Below, one piece after another: positions 6,851-14,885 of a DNA stretch of 15,868 nt; position 1 is the first letter of the stretch, and every line of letters starts with the position of its first letter. The DNA lies in NCBI GenBank assembly GCA_017989775.1, contig JAGNPF010000002.1:1-15868 (forward strand), given 5' to 3'. Both the position numbers and the translations under genes were made by a program. Source of the DNA: Flavobacterium sp. GTDB lineage: Bacteria; Bacteroidota; Bacteroidia; Flavobacteriales; Flavobacteriaceae. The notes beneath the pieces are model-generated. The model worked only from the letters and a program-made list of their open reading frames with translations. It searched no databases and was not told the DNA's origin.

Positions 6851-7432
6851 ATGGCGAGAATAGAAATATTAGTCGAAGAACCATCAATGAAAGAATTTTT
6901 AACCATTTTATTGCCAAATGTTCTTAATAATCAATGGAACCTGAATGAAAATTATTTTATTAGAAGTTTTGAAGGTAAAAATGATTTGCAGAAAAATATA
7001 CCATCAAAAGTAAAATTTTTAAGTAACTGGTATCACGAAGCAGTTGGAGTTGTTATTATGCAAGACCAAGACAGTTCTGATTGTAAAGTTCTTAAACAAA
7101 AACTCATAGATATTTGCAATCAAAATGGCAATTGTCCTAAATTAGTTCGAATTATTTGCAGAGAACTTGAGTCTTGGTATCTTGGTGATTTTATGGCTGT
7201 AAATAAAGCTTATCCAAGTTTTAAATATCAAAATTATATTAATAAATCAAAATTCAGGATTCCAGATAACTGTAATGCTTTCGACGAGTTAAAAAAAATA
7301 CTTCCTGAATTTCAAAAAGTTGGCGGAGCAAAAAAAATTGCTCCATTTATTGCCATAAGCGAAAATAAATCTGAAAGTTTTAAACAAACAATTACAGGTT
7401 TAATACGGTTTTTTGAAAGCGTAAAAGATTAA
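6851..7432 (+). CDS. DUF4276 family protein (TOPRIM-like putative nuclease)
   Basis: A 193-residue protein matching the DUF4276 pattern: an N-terminal IEILVEEPSMKEFL with acidic residues E9/E10, a central VVIMQDQDSSD with D72, D74 and D77 after a hydrophobic strand, the family-typical ICRELESWYLGD (about residues 102-113) and GGAKKIAPFI (about 158-167). An acidic residue after the first strand and a DxD after a later strand are what TOPRIM-type metal-binding folds show, so nuclease or primase-like chemistry is plausible but unproven. It begins 3 bases after the ATPase stop and shares its AT-rich composition, so the two form one cassette. All putative acidic residues are present and the gene is full length. 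In analogy with PARIS and OLD systems, it would be the effector restrained or activated by the ATPase; that is inference. Confidence 0.88.
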   Translation: MARIEILVEEPSMKEFLTILLPNVLNNQWNLNENYFIRSFEGKNDLQKNIPSKVKFLSNWYHEAVGVVIMQDQDSSDCKVLKQKLIDICNQNGNCPKLVRIICRELESWYLGDFMAVNKAYPSFKYQNYINKSKFRIPDNCNAFDELKKILPEFQKVGGAKKIAPFIAISENKSESFKQTITGLIRFFESVKD

Positions 7433-7437
7433 AATAG

Positions 7438-7463
7438 TCGATGATACTAATCGAAATTTTTTT
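7438..7463 (+). terminator. Possible weak terminator after the ATPase/DUF4276 pair
   Basis: A five-base stem (TCGAT at 7438-7442 with ATCGA at 7450-7454) around a 7-base loop is followed by a run of seven T residues ending at 7463. It lies right after the DUF4276 stop, in the right orientation. The short AT-rich stem makes it marginal. Confidence 0.35.
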
Positions 7464-7490
7464 GGATTTGCTGCAAAGAGAATAGAAAAA

Positions 7491-8372
7491 ATGACACAAA
7501 AAAGACTTTTTTTAGCATTGATTTTGGTTGGGTTTTCTCTTTCCGCACAAATAAAAGGAGTCGTGAAAGACAGTCTTACGGGAAAACCCATTCCTTATGT
7601 AAACATTTGGGTCGAGAACGAAAATATAGGTTCGACATCTGAGGAAAATGGAACTTTTTTCATCAATACAACCACAAATGGAAAGAAATTGATTTTTTCC
7701 ACCTTGGGATACGAAAAGAAAATCATCAAGGCTTCTCAAGTTGCGGAAGTGTATTTGAAACCAACGTCTTATACGCTTGACGAGGTCGTGATTTCAAAAA
7801 GCATCGGCAGCAAAACGGTTGAAATCGGAAAAAGTAAAACCGAAATTTATCAAGCATTTGACAATGGTCCCAAGATTGACACCAAATTTTTCCCTTATCT
7901 GGCTTCTTACAAAAAGACAAGATATTTAAAGCAAGTCAGCATTTACACCGATAGCCGAATTGAGGACGCCATCATCAAAATTCATTTTTATACAGTGGAT
8001 TCCAACGGTTTTCCGGCCTCAGAAATGCTGGACAAGGACTTGGTGGTCACGGTCAAGAAAGGAACCCGGACCAACTGGTTTGATTTGACGAAATTGAATT
8101 TGAAATTTCCGAAAAACGGTCTTTTTGTTGGGTTCGAGAAATTATTGATCGAAAAGAACAAAACCGAAAAAAGCATTACGGACTTGAACACGAACATCAC
8201 TCAAATCCAAAAGACTTATTATCCTTTTATTTTGTACAACTATGTGGAAAGAGAATTTCTTTACACTTTTTCGGGAGGGAAATGGAATCGCCAAGCCAAA
8301 TTGGATAAAAACGGGTCTTCTTCAAAAATGATGATAAATGAGCCAGTGATAACGCTAATTTTATCCAACTAA
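7491..8372 (+). CDS. Exported protein with CarboxypepD_reg-like domain
   Basis: A 293-residue protein with a typical Sec signal peptide (QKRLFLALILVGFSLSAQ, cleavage likely after SLSA). It is followed at about residues 20-95 by a carboxypeptidase D regulatory-like beta-sandwich (IKGVVKDSLTGKPIPYVNIW, then GSTSEENGTFFI and LIFSTLGYEKKII, ending in LDEVVIS). This module often forms the N terminus of TonB-dependent receptors, but no plug or barrel follows. The remaining 200 residues, with FFPYLASYKKTRYLKQVSIY and a later TVDSNGFPASEML, are a beta-rich region I cannot name. It is probably periplasmic or on the outer membrane. It follows the ATPase/DUF4276 cassette by 58 bases and has the base composition of the core genes, so it is not part of the cassette. 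Confidence 0.85.
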   Translation: MTQKRLFLALILVGFSLSAQIKGVVKDSLTGKPIPYVNIWVENENIGSTSEENGTFFINTTTNGKKLIFSTLGYEKKIIKASQVAEVYLKPTSYTLDEVVISKSIGSKTVEIGKSKTEIYQAFDNGPKIDTKFFPYLASYKKTRYLKQVSIYTDSRIEDAIIKIHFYTVDSNGFPASEMLDKDLVVTVKKGTRTNWFDLTKLNLKFPKNGLFVGFEKLLIEKNKTEKSITDLNTNITQIQKTYYPFILYNYVEREFLYTFSGGKWNRQAKLDKNGSSSKMMINEPVITLILSN

Positions 8373-8385
8373 ATTATTAAAACCA

Positions 8386-8393
8386 TACATTTG
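8386..8393 (+). promoter_or_regulatory. Probable -7 element for the DUF6909-like gene
   Basis: TACATTTG matches the TAnnTTTG consensus. It places a transcription start near 8400 and so argues against the TTG at 8391, which lies inside the element, as a start codon. It supports the ATG at 8433 (or 8415/8424). No convincing -33 partner was found. Confidence 0.5.
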
Positions 8394-8432
8394 TGTAGTT
8401 CAAAACAGAAATTGATGAAAGAAATGAAAAAT

Positions 8433-10100
8433 ATGTCAAGATCCAGGGCACAGGAATCCTCGGCGGCCATCGAAAAAATGTACATCACGATGCGCCATTT
8501 GTTCAATCGTGGGTTTTACAAGCCCATGGGAGTTTCGGGCGAAACCTTGCGGGAAGCGTTATTGACTTTGCGACCCGAAATATATGGAAATATTGCCGAA
8601 GAAAAAGTGGAATTAAACGGACTTTTATATGTCATTGAACGGCTTCCAGTTGGAATCGAGGAATGTCGATTCATCAATTTGACTTCGGACGAGGGCTTTT
8701 CGAAATCACATTTCAAAGCGATAGTTCCACCAAAAAGAAAGCGAAATTGTTACCGTATCGACGAAGAGCAAATGAATGTCGAAATCACGCGTGGACGTTC
8801 GGATATTTATGATATTCTGACGCATTTGACCTTTATTTTCATCGAATCGCACAAGATAAAAAACAAGGTTTTATTGGACGAAGATGGCGAAGTTTCCCAT
8901 GATTGGCAAAAACTGGAACAAGCCGTTGCCCAAAAGAAAAAACTTTCGCAAATAGAAAAAGAGAAAGCCGTTTCGCACGCTGCCAACATTCTAGGAAGAA
9001 CATTTATAGAAGTTTTGAATATTTATGATGCTTTTGGGTCGGAATTGTCTCCAGATCGTTTCTTGCACGTCATTTATTGGTTGGGAAAATTGGCCATCGA
9101 AGAAGTGGTTCAAGACAACAAAAGAACGATTACTTTCAGCCCCATTTTAAGGGAACGATTGGGCCACCACATTCATGGCGAAATTTGGGCCACCAACATC
9201 AAGGAAGTTTTAAAAGCAAACCATCTTTTGGACCGTCCCATCCACGTGATTAGTGCCAACATGCACAGCGTGATGAACTCCATTTTTGCCACGACAGTAT
9301 TAAAAACCAAGTTCAAAGGCCAATCGGATTTCTTTATTTATGAAGAATTGAGTAAAACGGGTGCGAATGAAGTCAGAAATAAAGTGGAAGAATTTGCCAA
9401 ACAGTACGGAATGATTTCCTTGCCGGATGCCGCTTCGGGAACCAATATCGACGTGCAAATTTTTGATACCGCCAAAATTGATTGGGCCAAATCATCGTTT
9501 CCAACAGCGAAAACTGGCGATAAAAAACCGGTATTAATCGTGATGGATTATGCTTTTGGCGAACAAGCTTATGAAACCATCGACGAATTGTTGAAACCAT
9601 TCAAGAAAAGCAACACTTTGCTCAATGTGGAATCGGTTTCGATAATGGGAAAAGCCGGGATTCTCGAAGGTGGAAAAGGCGACATCATGATTCCTTCGGC
9701 ACACATCAACGAAGGAACGGCCGACAATTATTTTTTCCATAACGAATTAACGGGAGCCATGTTCAAAGACGATGGGATTCCGGTTTATGAAGGTCCAATG
9801 GTTACTGTTTTGGGAACATCTTTGCAAAACAAGGATTTATTGAAGTTTTTCCACGAATCGACTTGGGGTGTCATCGGACTGGAAATGGAAGGTTCTTATT
9901 ATCAAAAAGCCATCCAGTCGGCATCCAAAATAAGGAAAAGCATCCCCCACGACGTGAAAGTTCGATATGCCTATTACGCATCGGACAATCCTCTGGAAAC
10001 GGGAAGTACGCTAGCTTCTGGCGGTTTGGGAACAACAGGTGTAAAACCCACCTATTTGATAACCATCAAAATATTGGAACAAATTTTTAACGTGAAATAA
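8433..10100 (+). CDS. DUF6909-like protein with nucleoside-phosphorylase-like C-terminal half
   Basis: A 555-residue protein, from memory the Bacteroidota family DUF6909. The N-terminal half is alpha-helical and conserved-looking ([20 protein letters not shown], then [21 protein letters not shown]). The C-terminal half, from about residue 360, has alternating strands and helices: [16 protein letters not shown] (near 365), [17 protein letters not shown], a [10 protein letters not shown] segment near 481 and [12 protein letters not shown] near 512. A Met-Glu pair followed by a Ser-Asp is what purine-nucleoside phosphorylases and nucleosidases, including AMP nucleosidase, use to bind ribose and base. 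An N-glycosidase or nucleotide-sensing role is therefore plausible, but inference. The ATG at 8433 was chosen because [14 protein letters not shown] looks like the family start; 8415 and 8424 are alternatives. The UXS gene follows after 26 bases. Confidence 0.85.
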   Translation: MSRSRAQESSAAIEKMYITMRHLFNRGFYKPMGVSGETLREALLTLRPEIYGNIAEEKVELNGLLYVIERLPVGIEECRFINLTSDEGFSKSHFKAIVPPKRKRNCYRIDEEQMNVEITRGRSDIYDILTHLTFIFIESHKIKNKVLLDEDGEVSHDWQKLEQAVAQKKKLSQIEKEKAVSHAANILGRTFIEVLNIYDAFGSELSPDRFLHVIYWLGKLAIEEVVQDNKRTITFSPILRERLGHHIHGEIWATNIKEVLKANHLLDRPIHVISANMHSVMNSIFATTVLKTKFKGQSDFFIYEELSKTGANEVRNKVEEFAKQYGMISLPDAASGTNIDVQIFDTAKIDWAKSSFPTAKTGDKKPVLIVMDYAFGEQAYETIDELLKPFKKSNTLLNVESVSIMGKAGILEGGKGDIMIPSAHINEGTADNYFFHNELTGAMFKDDGIPVYEGPMVTVLGTSLQNKDLLKFFHESTWGVIGLEMEGSYYQKAIQSASKIRKSIPHDVKVRYAYYASDNPLETGSTLASGGLGTTGVKPTYLITIKILEQIFNVK

Positions 10101-10126
10101 ATTGGGTATATTATCCAAACAATAAT

Positions 10127-11110
10127 ATGAAAAGAATACTTATTACTGGCGCGGCAGGATTTTTGGGATCACATCTTTGTGACCGTTTTATCAAGGAAGG
10201 TTATTTTGTTATCGGGATGGACAATCTCATCACGGGAGATTTAAAAAACATTGAACATTTGTTCAAATTGGAGAATTTCGAATTCTATCATCACGACATA
10301 ACCAAGTTTGTCCACGTTCCCGGAAAATTGGATTATATTCTTCATTTTGCATCGCCGGCAAGCCCGATTGATTACTTGAAAATTCCAATTCAAACCTTGA
10401 AAGTGGGTTCATTGGGAACACACAATCTTTTGGGATTGGCAAGGGTAAAAAAAGCCAGAATTCTTATCGCATCCACTTCTGAGGTTTACGGAGATCCATT
10501 GGTTCACCCTCAAACCGAAGAATATTATGGCAACGTAAACACCATTGGTCCAAGAGGCGTTTATGACGAAGCCAAACGTTTCCAGGAATCCATCACGATG
10601 GCGTATCACACTTTTCACGGGGTGGAAACTAGAATCGTCCGAATTTTTAATACTTACGGCCCAAGAATGCGACTCAATGACGGTCGAGTTATTCCGGCTT
10701 TTATCGGGCAAGCGCTTCGTGGGGAAGACTTGACTATTTTTGGTGATGGAATGCAAACGCGTTCTTTTTGCTATGTCGATGATCAAGTGGAAGGTATTTT
10801 CAGATTATTGCATTCGGATTATGTTTATCCGGTAAACATTGGAAATCCGGACGAAATTACCATCAAGGATTTTGCCGAAGAAATTATCAAATTGACGGGA
10901 ACCAACCAAAAAGTGGTGTATCATCCATTACCGATAAATGACCCTTTGCAACGTCAGCCCGACACTACCAAAGCCAAGGAATTATTGGGCTGGGAAGCCA
11001 AAGTAAATAGGGCAGAAGGTATGAAAATTACCTATGACTATTTCAAATCCTTGTCCACCGAAGAATTGTTGAAAGAAGAACACAAAGATTTTTCCAAGTA
11101 CATCAATTAG
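10127..11110 (+). CDS. uxs: UDP-glucuronate decarboxylase (UDP-xylose synthase)
   Basis: A 327-residue extended short-chain dehydrogenase. It oxidises and decarboxylates UDP-glucuronic acid to UDP-xylose with bound NAD, in the cytoplasm. The NAD-binding [10 protein letters not shown] is at residues 8-17, the [16 protein letters not shown] motif near 83-98 is typical of [17 protein letters not shown] follows, and the catalytic tyrosine and lysine sit in YDEAKR (Y145xxxK149 region). Later motifs are [20 protein letters not shown] and [14 protein letters not shown]. The length is normal for a bacterial enzyme without a membrane anchor. Its stop codon overlaps the GTG start of the following sugar transferase, so UDP-xylose supply and glycan initiation are co-expressed. 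UDP-glucose dehydrogenase, needed for the precursor, is not in the window. Close SDR relatives (4-epimerases, 4,6-dehydratases) are the alternative, less likely. Confidence 0.92.
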   Translation: MKRILITGAAGFLGSHLCDRFIKEGYFVIGMDNLITGDLKNIEHLFKLENFEFYHHDITKFVHVPGKLDYILHFASPASPIDYLKIPIQTLKVGSLGTHNLLGLARVKKARILIASTSEVYGDPLVHPQTEEYYGNVNTIGPRGVYDEAKRFQESITMAYHTFHGVETRIVRIFNTYGPRMRLNDGRVIPAFIGQALRGEDLTIFGDGMQTRSFCYVDDQVEGIFRLLHSDYVYPVNIGNPDEITIKDFAEEIIKLTGTNQKVVYHPLPINDPLQRQPDTTKAKELLGWEAKVNRAEGMKITYDYFKSLSTEELLKEEHKDFSKYIN

Positions 11111-12462
11111 TGAAGACAAAAACAGGAAGATATTCAGGTTACATTCGTCCTTTTTCATACTTGATCGATTTAATCGTCATCAATGTATTGGCTTTTTACA
11201 TATTTCCGTTTCATGAAAACGAAATTCTTTATTCGATTTTAATAAGTTGTGCTTGGGTTGTAATTGCGATTTATCTTGGTTTTTACGAAGTGTATCGTTA
11301 TACCAAGGTAATTTCCATCCTGAATTGTGCGTTAAAACAAACTATTTTGTTTGGCTTGTTTTGTTTGGCATTGGAGTTGTTTTATTCTGATTTTTATTTC
11401 CAAAAAAGAGTTGTTTTATTTGTTTTTTTATCGATAATCACAATTATTTTTTTCAAACTTTCCATCTATTATTTTCTGAGAAAATTCAGGGTTTTATATG
11501 GGGGAAATTCCCGTAAAGTCGTTTTGCTGGGAAATATTAAAAATGTCAATCCATTAAAAGCCTTTTTTACCGAAAATCCGGATTATGGATACCGATTAAT
11601 GAACATATTTACTTTGGAAAACCATAAAAAGGAAAAAATTGAAGAATGCCTTTCCTTTGTTTTTGATCATGGAATTGACGAAATATATTGTTCGATGGCA
11701 GACTTGTCGGAGAGCCAAATTGCCGACATCATTGATTTTGCCGACAATAATTTGAAAACGCTAAAATTTATACCTGACCAAAAGCAAATTCTTTCCCTCA
11801 ACGCGAAGTATGAATATTATGATTACATTCCCGTTATTTCTTTGAGGAATATTTTGCAGGACGAAACCATAAACAAAATCATCAAACGCATTTTTGACAT
11901 TGTATTTTCGGCCATTGTAATAGTGTTTATAATGTCTTGGCTTACCCCAATTTTGGCCTTGATAATAAAATTGGAATCAAAAGGACCAGTCTTTTTTATC
12001 CAAAAAAGGAACGGCTTGAATTACAAGGAATTCAATTGCTACAAATTCCGCTCGATGTATGTCAACGACAGAGCCGATTTGGAATTGGTTTCCAAAAATG
12101 ATGTTCGGATTACCAAAGTTGGCAAGTTTATTCGAAAAACCAGCATCGATGAATTACCCCAATTTTTCAATGTTTTTATGGGCGAAATGTCAGTTGTAGG
12201 ACCAAGGCCGCACATGGTTAGTGTTGCCAATTTATATGCTGCCAAAGTCGATAAATTCATGGTGCGTCATTTCGTGAAACCGGGTATCACGGGACTTGCC
12301 CAAACCAAAGGCTATCGTGGCGAAGTGGAAACGGAAGCCGACATCATCAACCGGGTGAAATACGATATTTTCTATATGGAAAATTGGTCTATTTTATTAG
12401 ATATCGAAATCATTTTCAAAACTATTTACCACATTTTGAAGGGCGATGAAAAAGCTTTTTAA
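11110..12462 (+). CDS. Polyprenyl-phosphate sugar-1-phosphate transferase (exopolysaccharide-initiating, WcaJ-like)
   Basis: A 450-residue initiating transferase that moves a sugar-1-phosphate from a UDP-sugar to undecaprenyl phosphate at the inner membrane. It has four N-terminal transmembrane helices (about residues 17-34, 39-62, 74-92 and 99-122), a central Rossmann-like CoA-binding-type domain starting at SRKVVLLGNI, a further membrane segment near 262-288, and the C-terminal bacterial sugar transferase domain. The latter shows KRIFDIVFSAIVIV, GPVFFIQKRNGLN, FNCYKFRSMYVN, RKTSIDELPQFFNV and GEMSVVGPRPH, with the Asp-Glu pair used in catalysis, and ends with KPGITGLAQTKGYRGEVE. The start is GTG, sharing its G with the UXS stop TAG, a translational-coupling arrangement. 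The 3' end overlaps the convergent glycosyltransferase gene by 4 bases. The sugar specificity (glucose, galactose or other) cannot be read from sequence. Confidence 0.92.
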   Translation: MKTKTGRYSGYIRPFSYLIDLIVINVLAFYIFPFHENEILYSILISCAWVVIAIYLGFYEVYRYTKVISILNCALKQTILFGLFCLALELFYSDFYFQKRVVLFVFLSIITIIFFKLSIYYFLRKFRVLYGGNSRKVVLLGNIKNVNPLKAFFTENPDYGYRLMNIFTLENHKKEKIEECLSFVFDHGIDEIYCSMADLSESQIADIIDFADNNLKTLKFIPDQKQILSLNAKYEYYDYIPVISLRNILQDETINKIIKRIFDIVFSAIVIVFIMSWLTPILALIIKLESKGPVFFIQKRNGLNYKEFNCYKFRSMYVNDRADLELVSKNDVRITKVGKFIRKTSIDELPQFFNVFMGEMSVVGPRPHMVSVANLYAAKVDKFMVRHFVKPGITGLAQTKGYRGEVETEADIINRVKYDIFYMENWSILLDIEIIFKTIYHILKGDEKAF

Positions 12463-13643
12463 AAACACCCTTTATTTATCAAATTTTTAATTTGAAAATC
12501 AAGATTGAAATGGCTTTCGGCATAGTCAAAAACCTTTTGCTTGATTATTTGGATGGGTTCTTTTCCTGTATTTGAGATTTCAATTAAAGCAGTATTTAAG
12601 CTTTCAAAATTTCCGACTTGGGCAATCCAACCCAAATTGTTTTCTTTCACGATAGTTTCTCCCTCACCACCGCCAAAATAGAGCACAGGGAATCCCAAGG
12701 CACCATATTCGAATATTTTGGACGGAACAGAGCCGTAAATTCTGGTTTTTAATGGTACAATGGCAATATCAAAAGATTGTAGTTTTTCGTGCAGGATATT
12801 GCGTTCCAGCATTCCGTGGAAGAAGATTTTTTTCTCCGGATTTTGTTGAATCAAGGTCTCGATTTGCGATTTTTCGGCACCATCGCCAAAAATGTGCAAT
12901 TCGATGTTTAGATTTTGCAATTCAATATTTTGACACAATTCGAAAACGCCCTGTGCAACACCCAATAATCCTGCGTAAAATAGTTTGATGGGTTCATTGA
13001 TATTTGAAACTAATTCCATTTTTGCCACTTGATGGTCAGGAAAATTACGGTACAAATGACATTCTTTTTTTGGAAAAATAGAATGAATGTGAGTGATAAT
13101 TTCGTTGGATTGACCGAAGATTAAAGTAGCTCTCGAATAGATAAATCGTTCAAAAAACAAAGAAATGTGATGTGAAAAACTGTCTTTTTTCAAGGCTTTC
13201 AGTTCAATGGCAGCCAATGGCCACAGATCGGAAACATTCAGGATTATTTTTTTCCGCATTAGCGAAAGTACCAAAACCGATACAAAAGACAACAATAAAG
13301 GCGGCGATTGAACGACAACTTTATTGGGTGTTTTTTTGCACAATAAATAGAAAAACAACACAGAAGCAAACGACAAAACCGAAAGTGTTCTTTTGAAGAT
13401 ATTTTTGCTCACACTCGGATAAATCCAAAGGCGTTTTACGGTAATATTTTGGCGTTTTTCCGTTACCGAAAATTTGCCTTTGTATTCTGGAAACAATTCG
13501 CCTTTTGGATAATTTCCCAATGGACAAAGCACGGAAACTTTATAATTGTTTTGATGTAATTTCAGTGCCAATTGCTCTATTCTATTGGCAGCAGCACCTT
13601 TTTCCGGCGGATAATAATTCGATATGACGAGGATTTCTTCCAT
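12459..13643 (-). CDS. Family 4 glycosyltransferase (WbuB-like)
   Basis: A 394-residue GT-B glycosyltransferase of family 4, likely adding a sugar to a lipid-linked polysaccharide repeat at the cytoplasmic face of the membrane. The N-terminal acceptor domain begins EEILVISNYYPPEKGAAANR, the usual opening of the WbuB-like subgroup, and has a membrane-associating hydrophobic stretch near residues 88-130 (SVLSFASVLFFYLL and LLLSFVSVLVLSLM). The donor domain contains IKLFYAGLLGVAQG, LHIFGDGAEK, FHGMLERN and the nucleotide-sugar-binding PSKIFEYGALGFPVL, where the family's E-x7-E pattern normally lies. The donor sugar is unknown; WecB upstream makes UDP-ManNAc a natural candidate. Its end overlaps the opposite-strand sugar transferase by 4 bases, so the two operons collide without a terminator between them. 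Confidence 0.9.
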   Translation of the reverse strand: MEEILVISNYYPPEKGAAANRIEQLALKLHQNNYKVSVLCPLGNYPKGELFPEYKGKFSVTEKRQNITVKRLWIYPSVSKNIFKRTLSVLSFASVLFFYLLCKKTPNKVVVQSPPLLLSFVSVLVLSLMRKKIILNVSDLWPLAAIELKALKKDSFSHHISLFFERFIYSRATLIFGQSNEIITHIHSIFPKKECHLYRNFPDHQVAKMELVSNINEPIKLFYAGLLGVAQGVFELCQNIELQNLNIELHIFGDGAEKSQIETLIQQNPEKKIFFHGMLERNILHEKLQSFDIAIVPLKTRIYGSVPSKIFEYGALGFPVLYFGGGEGETIVKENNLGWIAQVGNFESLNTALIEISNTGKEPIQIIKQKVFDYAESHFNLDFQIKNLINKGCF

Positions 13644-13682
13644 TAAAGCTCAATTTATTTCAGAGTTTTTTTGACACAAATT

Positions 13683-13740
13683 GCACGAATTGGCACGAAT
13701 TCAGTTTGTTTAATTATTTCACGAATTTGTGAAATTTGTG
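13683..13740. repeat. CACGAATT repeats and small hairpin between wecB and the GT4 gene
   Basis: In this gap GCACGAATT occurs at 13683-13691 and again at 13693-13701 (period 10), and CACGAATT recurs at 13720-13727. The last copy starts a hairpin: TTTCAC (13717-13722), GAATTT loop, GTGAAA (13729-13734), followed by TTTGTG. The element resembles ACAAATTGCACGAATT-type repeats that I recall seeing scattered through Flavobacterium genomes. It has no T-tract, so it is not a clear terminator. Confidence 0.6.
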
Positions 13741-13749
13741 TTTAAATTT

Positions 13750-14838
13750 TTATGATTTTGTTAGTAGAATTTCAACAATTCGTTCTGAGGCTTTTCCGTC
13801 CCAAAGTTCAGGAATTCCTGCTTTTCGTTTTCCGTTTTCAAGGAATTCTCCAAACAGTTTTTCCAAATTTTCTATAGAAGTTCCCACCAAAGTATTGGTT
13901 CCAATGGTCTGTGTTTCGGGTCTTTCGGTGTTGTTTCGCATCGTGAAACAAGGAATTCCCATCACGGTAGTTTCTTCCGAAATTCCACCAGAATCCGTAA
14001 TTACGGCAAAACTGTTTTTGATGAGGTACATAAAATTCAAATAGCCTTGTGGCTCTACAAAAAGTATGTTTTTCAAGTCTAAATTCGTTTCACCAAGAAT
14101 CGCTTTCGTTCTGGGATGAATCGGGAAAATCACTTTTTTGTCGCCAGCTAGTTTATCAATTCCTTTTAACAATTGAATTAAAGATTGTTCTTCATCCACA
14201 TTTGACGGGCGATGCAGAGTTAAGATGATATAATTTCCGGTTTCTAATTGAAATTTATTCCAAAAAACAGGTGCAAAAATGCGATCCAAATTTTGATATA
14301 AAGTATCAATCATCACGTTGCCCACGAAATGAATGTTGGTTGTTTCAACACCGTATTTTACTAAATTATCGGAAGCTGTGGTCGAGGTGGTAAAGAAATA
14401 ATCGGTAATGCTGTCGGTTACGATTCGGTTGATTTCTTCCGGCATTGTCATATCACCAGAGCGGATTCCGGCTTCGACGTGGGCGACTTTTATGTTTTGT
14501 TTTTTGGCCACAATCGCACAAGCCATAGTCGAATTGACATCGCCAACAACCAAAACCAAATCACAGGGATTTTGCAGTAGTTCTTTTTCAAAAGCAACCA
14601 TAATTGCTCCTGTTTGTTCGGCTTGTGAACCACTTTTCACCTCTAGGTTGCTGTTGGGTTTCGGGATATTCAATTCCTCGAAAAAAGTGTCGCTGAGGTT
14701 TTTGTCATAATGCTGACCGGTATGTACCAAACGATAAGAAATAGTTGCTCCTTCGTTTTGCTTTTTTTCAATCGCTTTGATGATGGGTGCGATTTTGATA
14801 AAATTAGGTCTTGCGCCTGCGATTATGGTTGTTTTCAT
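13750..14838 (-). CDS. wecB: Non-hydrolysing UDP-N-acetylglucosamine 2-epimerase
   Basis: A 362-residue enzyme that interconverts UDP-GlcNAc and UDP-ManNAc in the cytoplasm, feeding surface-polysaccharide synthesis. Family motifs are all present: GARPNFIKIAPIIKAI at residues 8-23, HTGQHYDKNLSDTFFEELNI, VVGDVNSTMACAIVA, VAHVEAGIRSGDMTMPEEIN (substrate-binding histidine and glutamate), the LTLHRPSNVDE segment, and ITDSGGISEETTVMGIPC followed by MRNNTERPET. The length is normal. The start is the ATG at 14838, preceded by a dispersed-type repeat and the ORF6N gene. The downstream GT4 gene is 106 bases away on the same strand, separated by a repeat. No UDP-ManNAc dehydrogenase is in view, so the product may be used as ManNAc or processed elsewhere. 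Confidence 0.96.
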   Translation of the reverse strand: MKTTIIAGARPNFIKIAPIIKAIEKKQNEGATISYRLVHTGQHYDKNLSDTFFEELNIPKPNSNLEVKSGSQAEQTGAIMVAFEKELLQNPCDLVLVVGDVNSTMACAIVAKKQNIKVAHVEAGIRSGDMTMPEEINRIVTDSITDYFFTTSTTASDNLVKYGVETTNIHFVGNVMIDTLYQNLDRIFAPVFWNKFQLETGNYIILTLHRPSNVDEEQSLIQLLKGIDKLAGDKKVIFPIHPRTKAILGETNLDLKNILFVEPQGYLNFMYLIKNSFAVITDSGGISEETTVMGIPCFTMRNNTERPETQTIGTNTLVGTSIENLEKLFGEFLENGKRKAGIPELWDGKASERIVEILLTKS

Positions 14839-14844
14839 TTGTTT

Positions 14845-14870
14845 GTCATTGCGAGGAACGAAGCAATCTC
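14845..14870. repeat. Probable dispersed palindromic-type repeat (GTCATTGCGAGGAACGAAGC...)
   Basis: The 26 bases from 14845 to 14870 contain CATTGCGAGGAACGAAGCAA, with outer arms ATTGC and GCAAT able to pair. I recognise it as a sequence I recall as a scattered intergenic repeat in several bacterial genomes. It lies in the 47-base gap between the ORF6N and wecB genes. Its spread in this genome cannot be seen from one window. Confidence 0.65.
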
Positions 14871-14885
14871 CTCTTTTATGTTAAT

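Noticed and set aside
8391..8432. TTG start 14 codons upstream for the DUF6909-like protein
   Set aside because: The TTG lies within the best -7 promoter match (8386-8393), so it would not be in the transcript.
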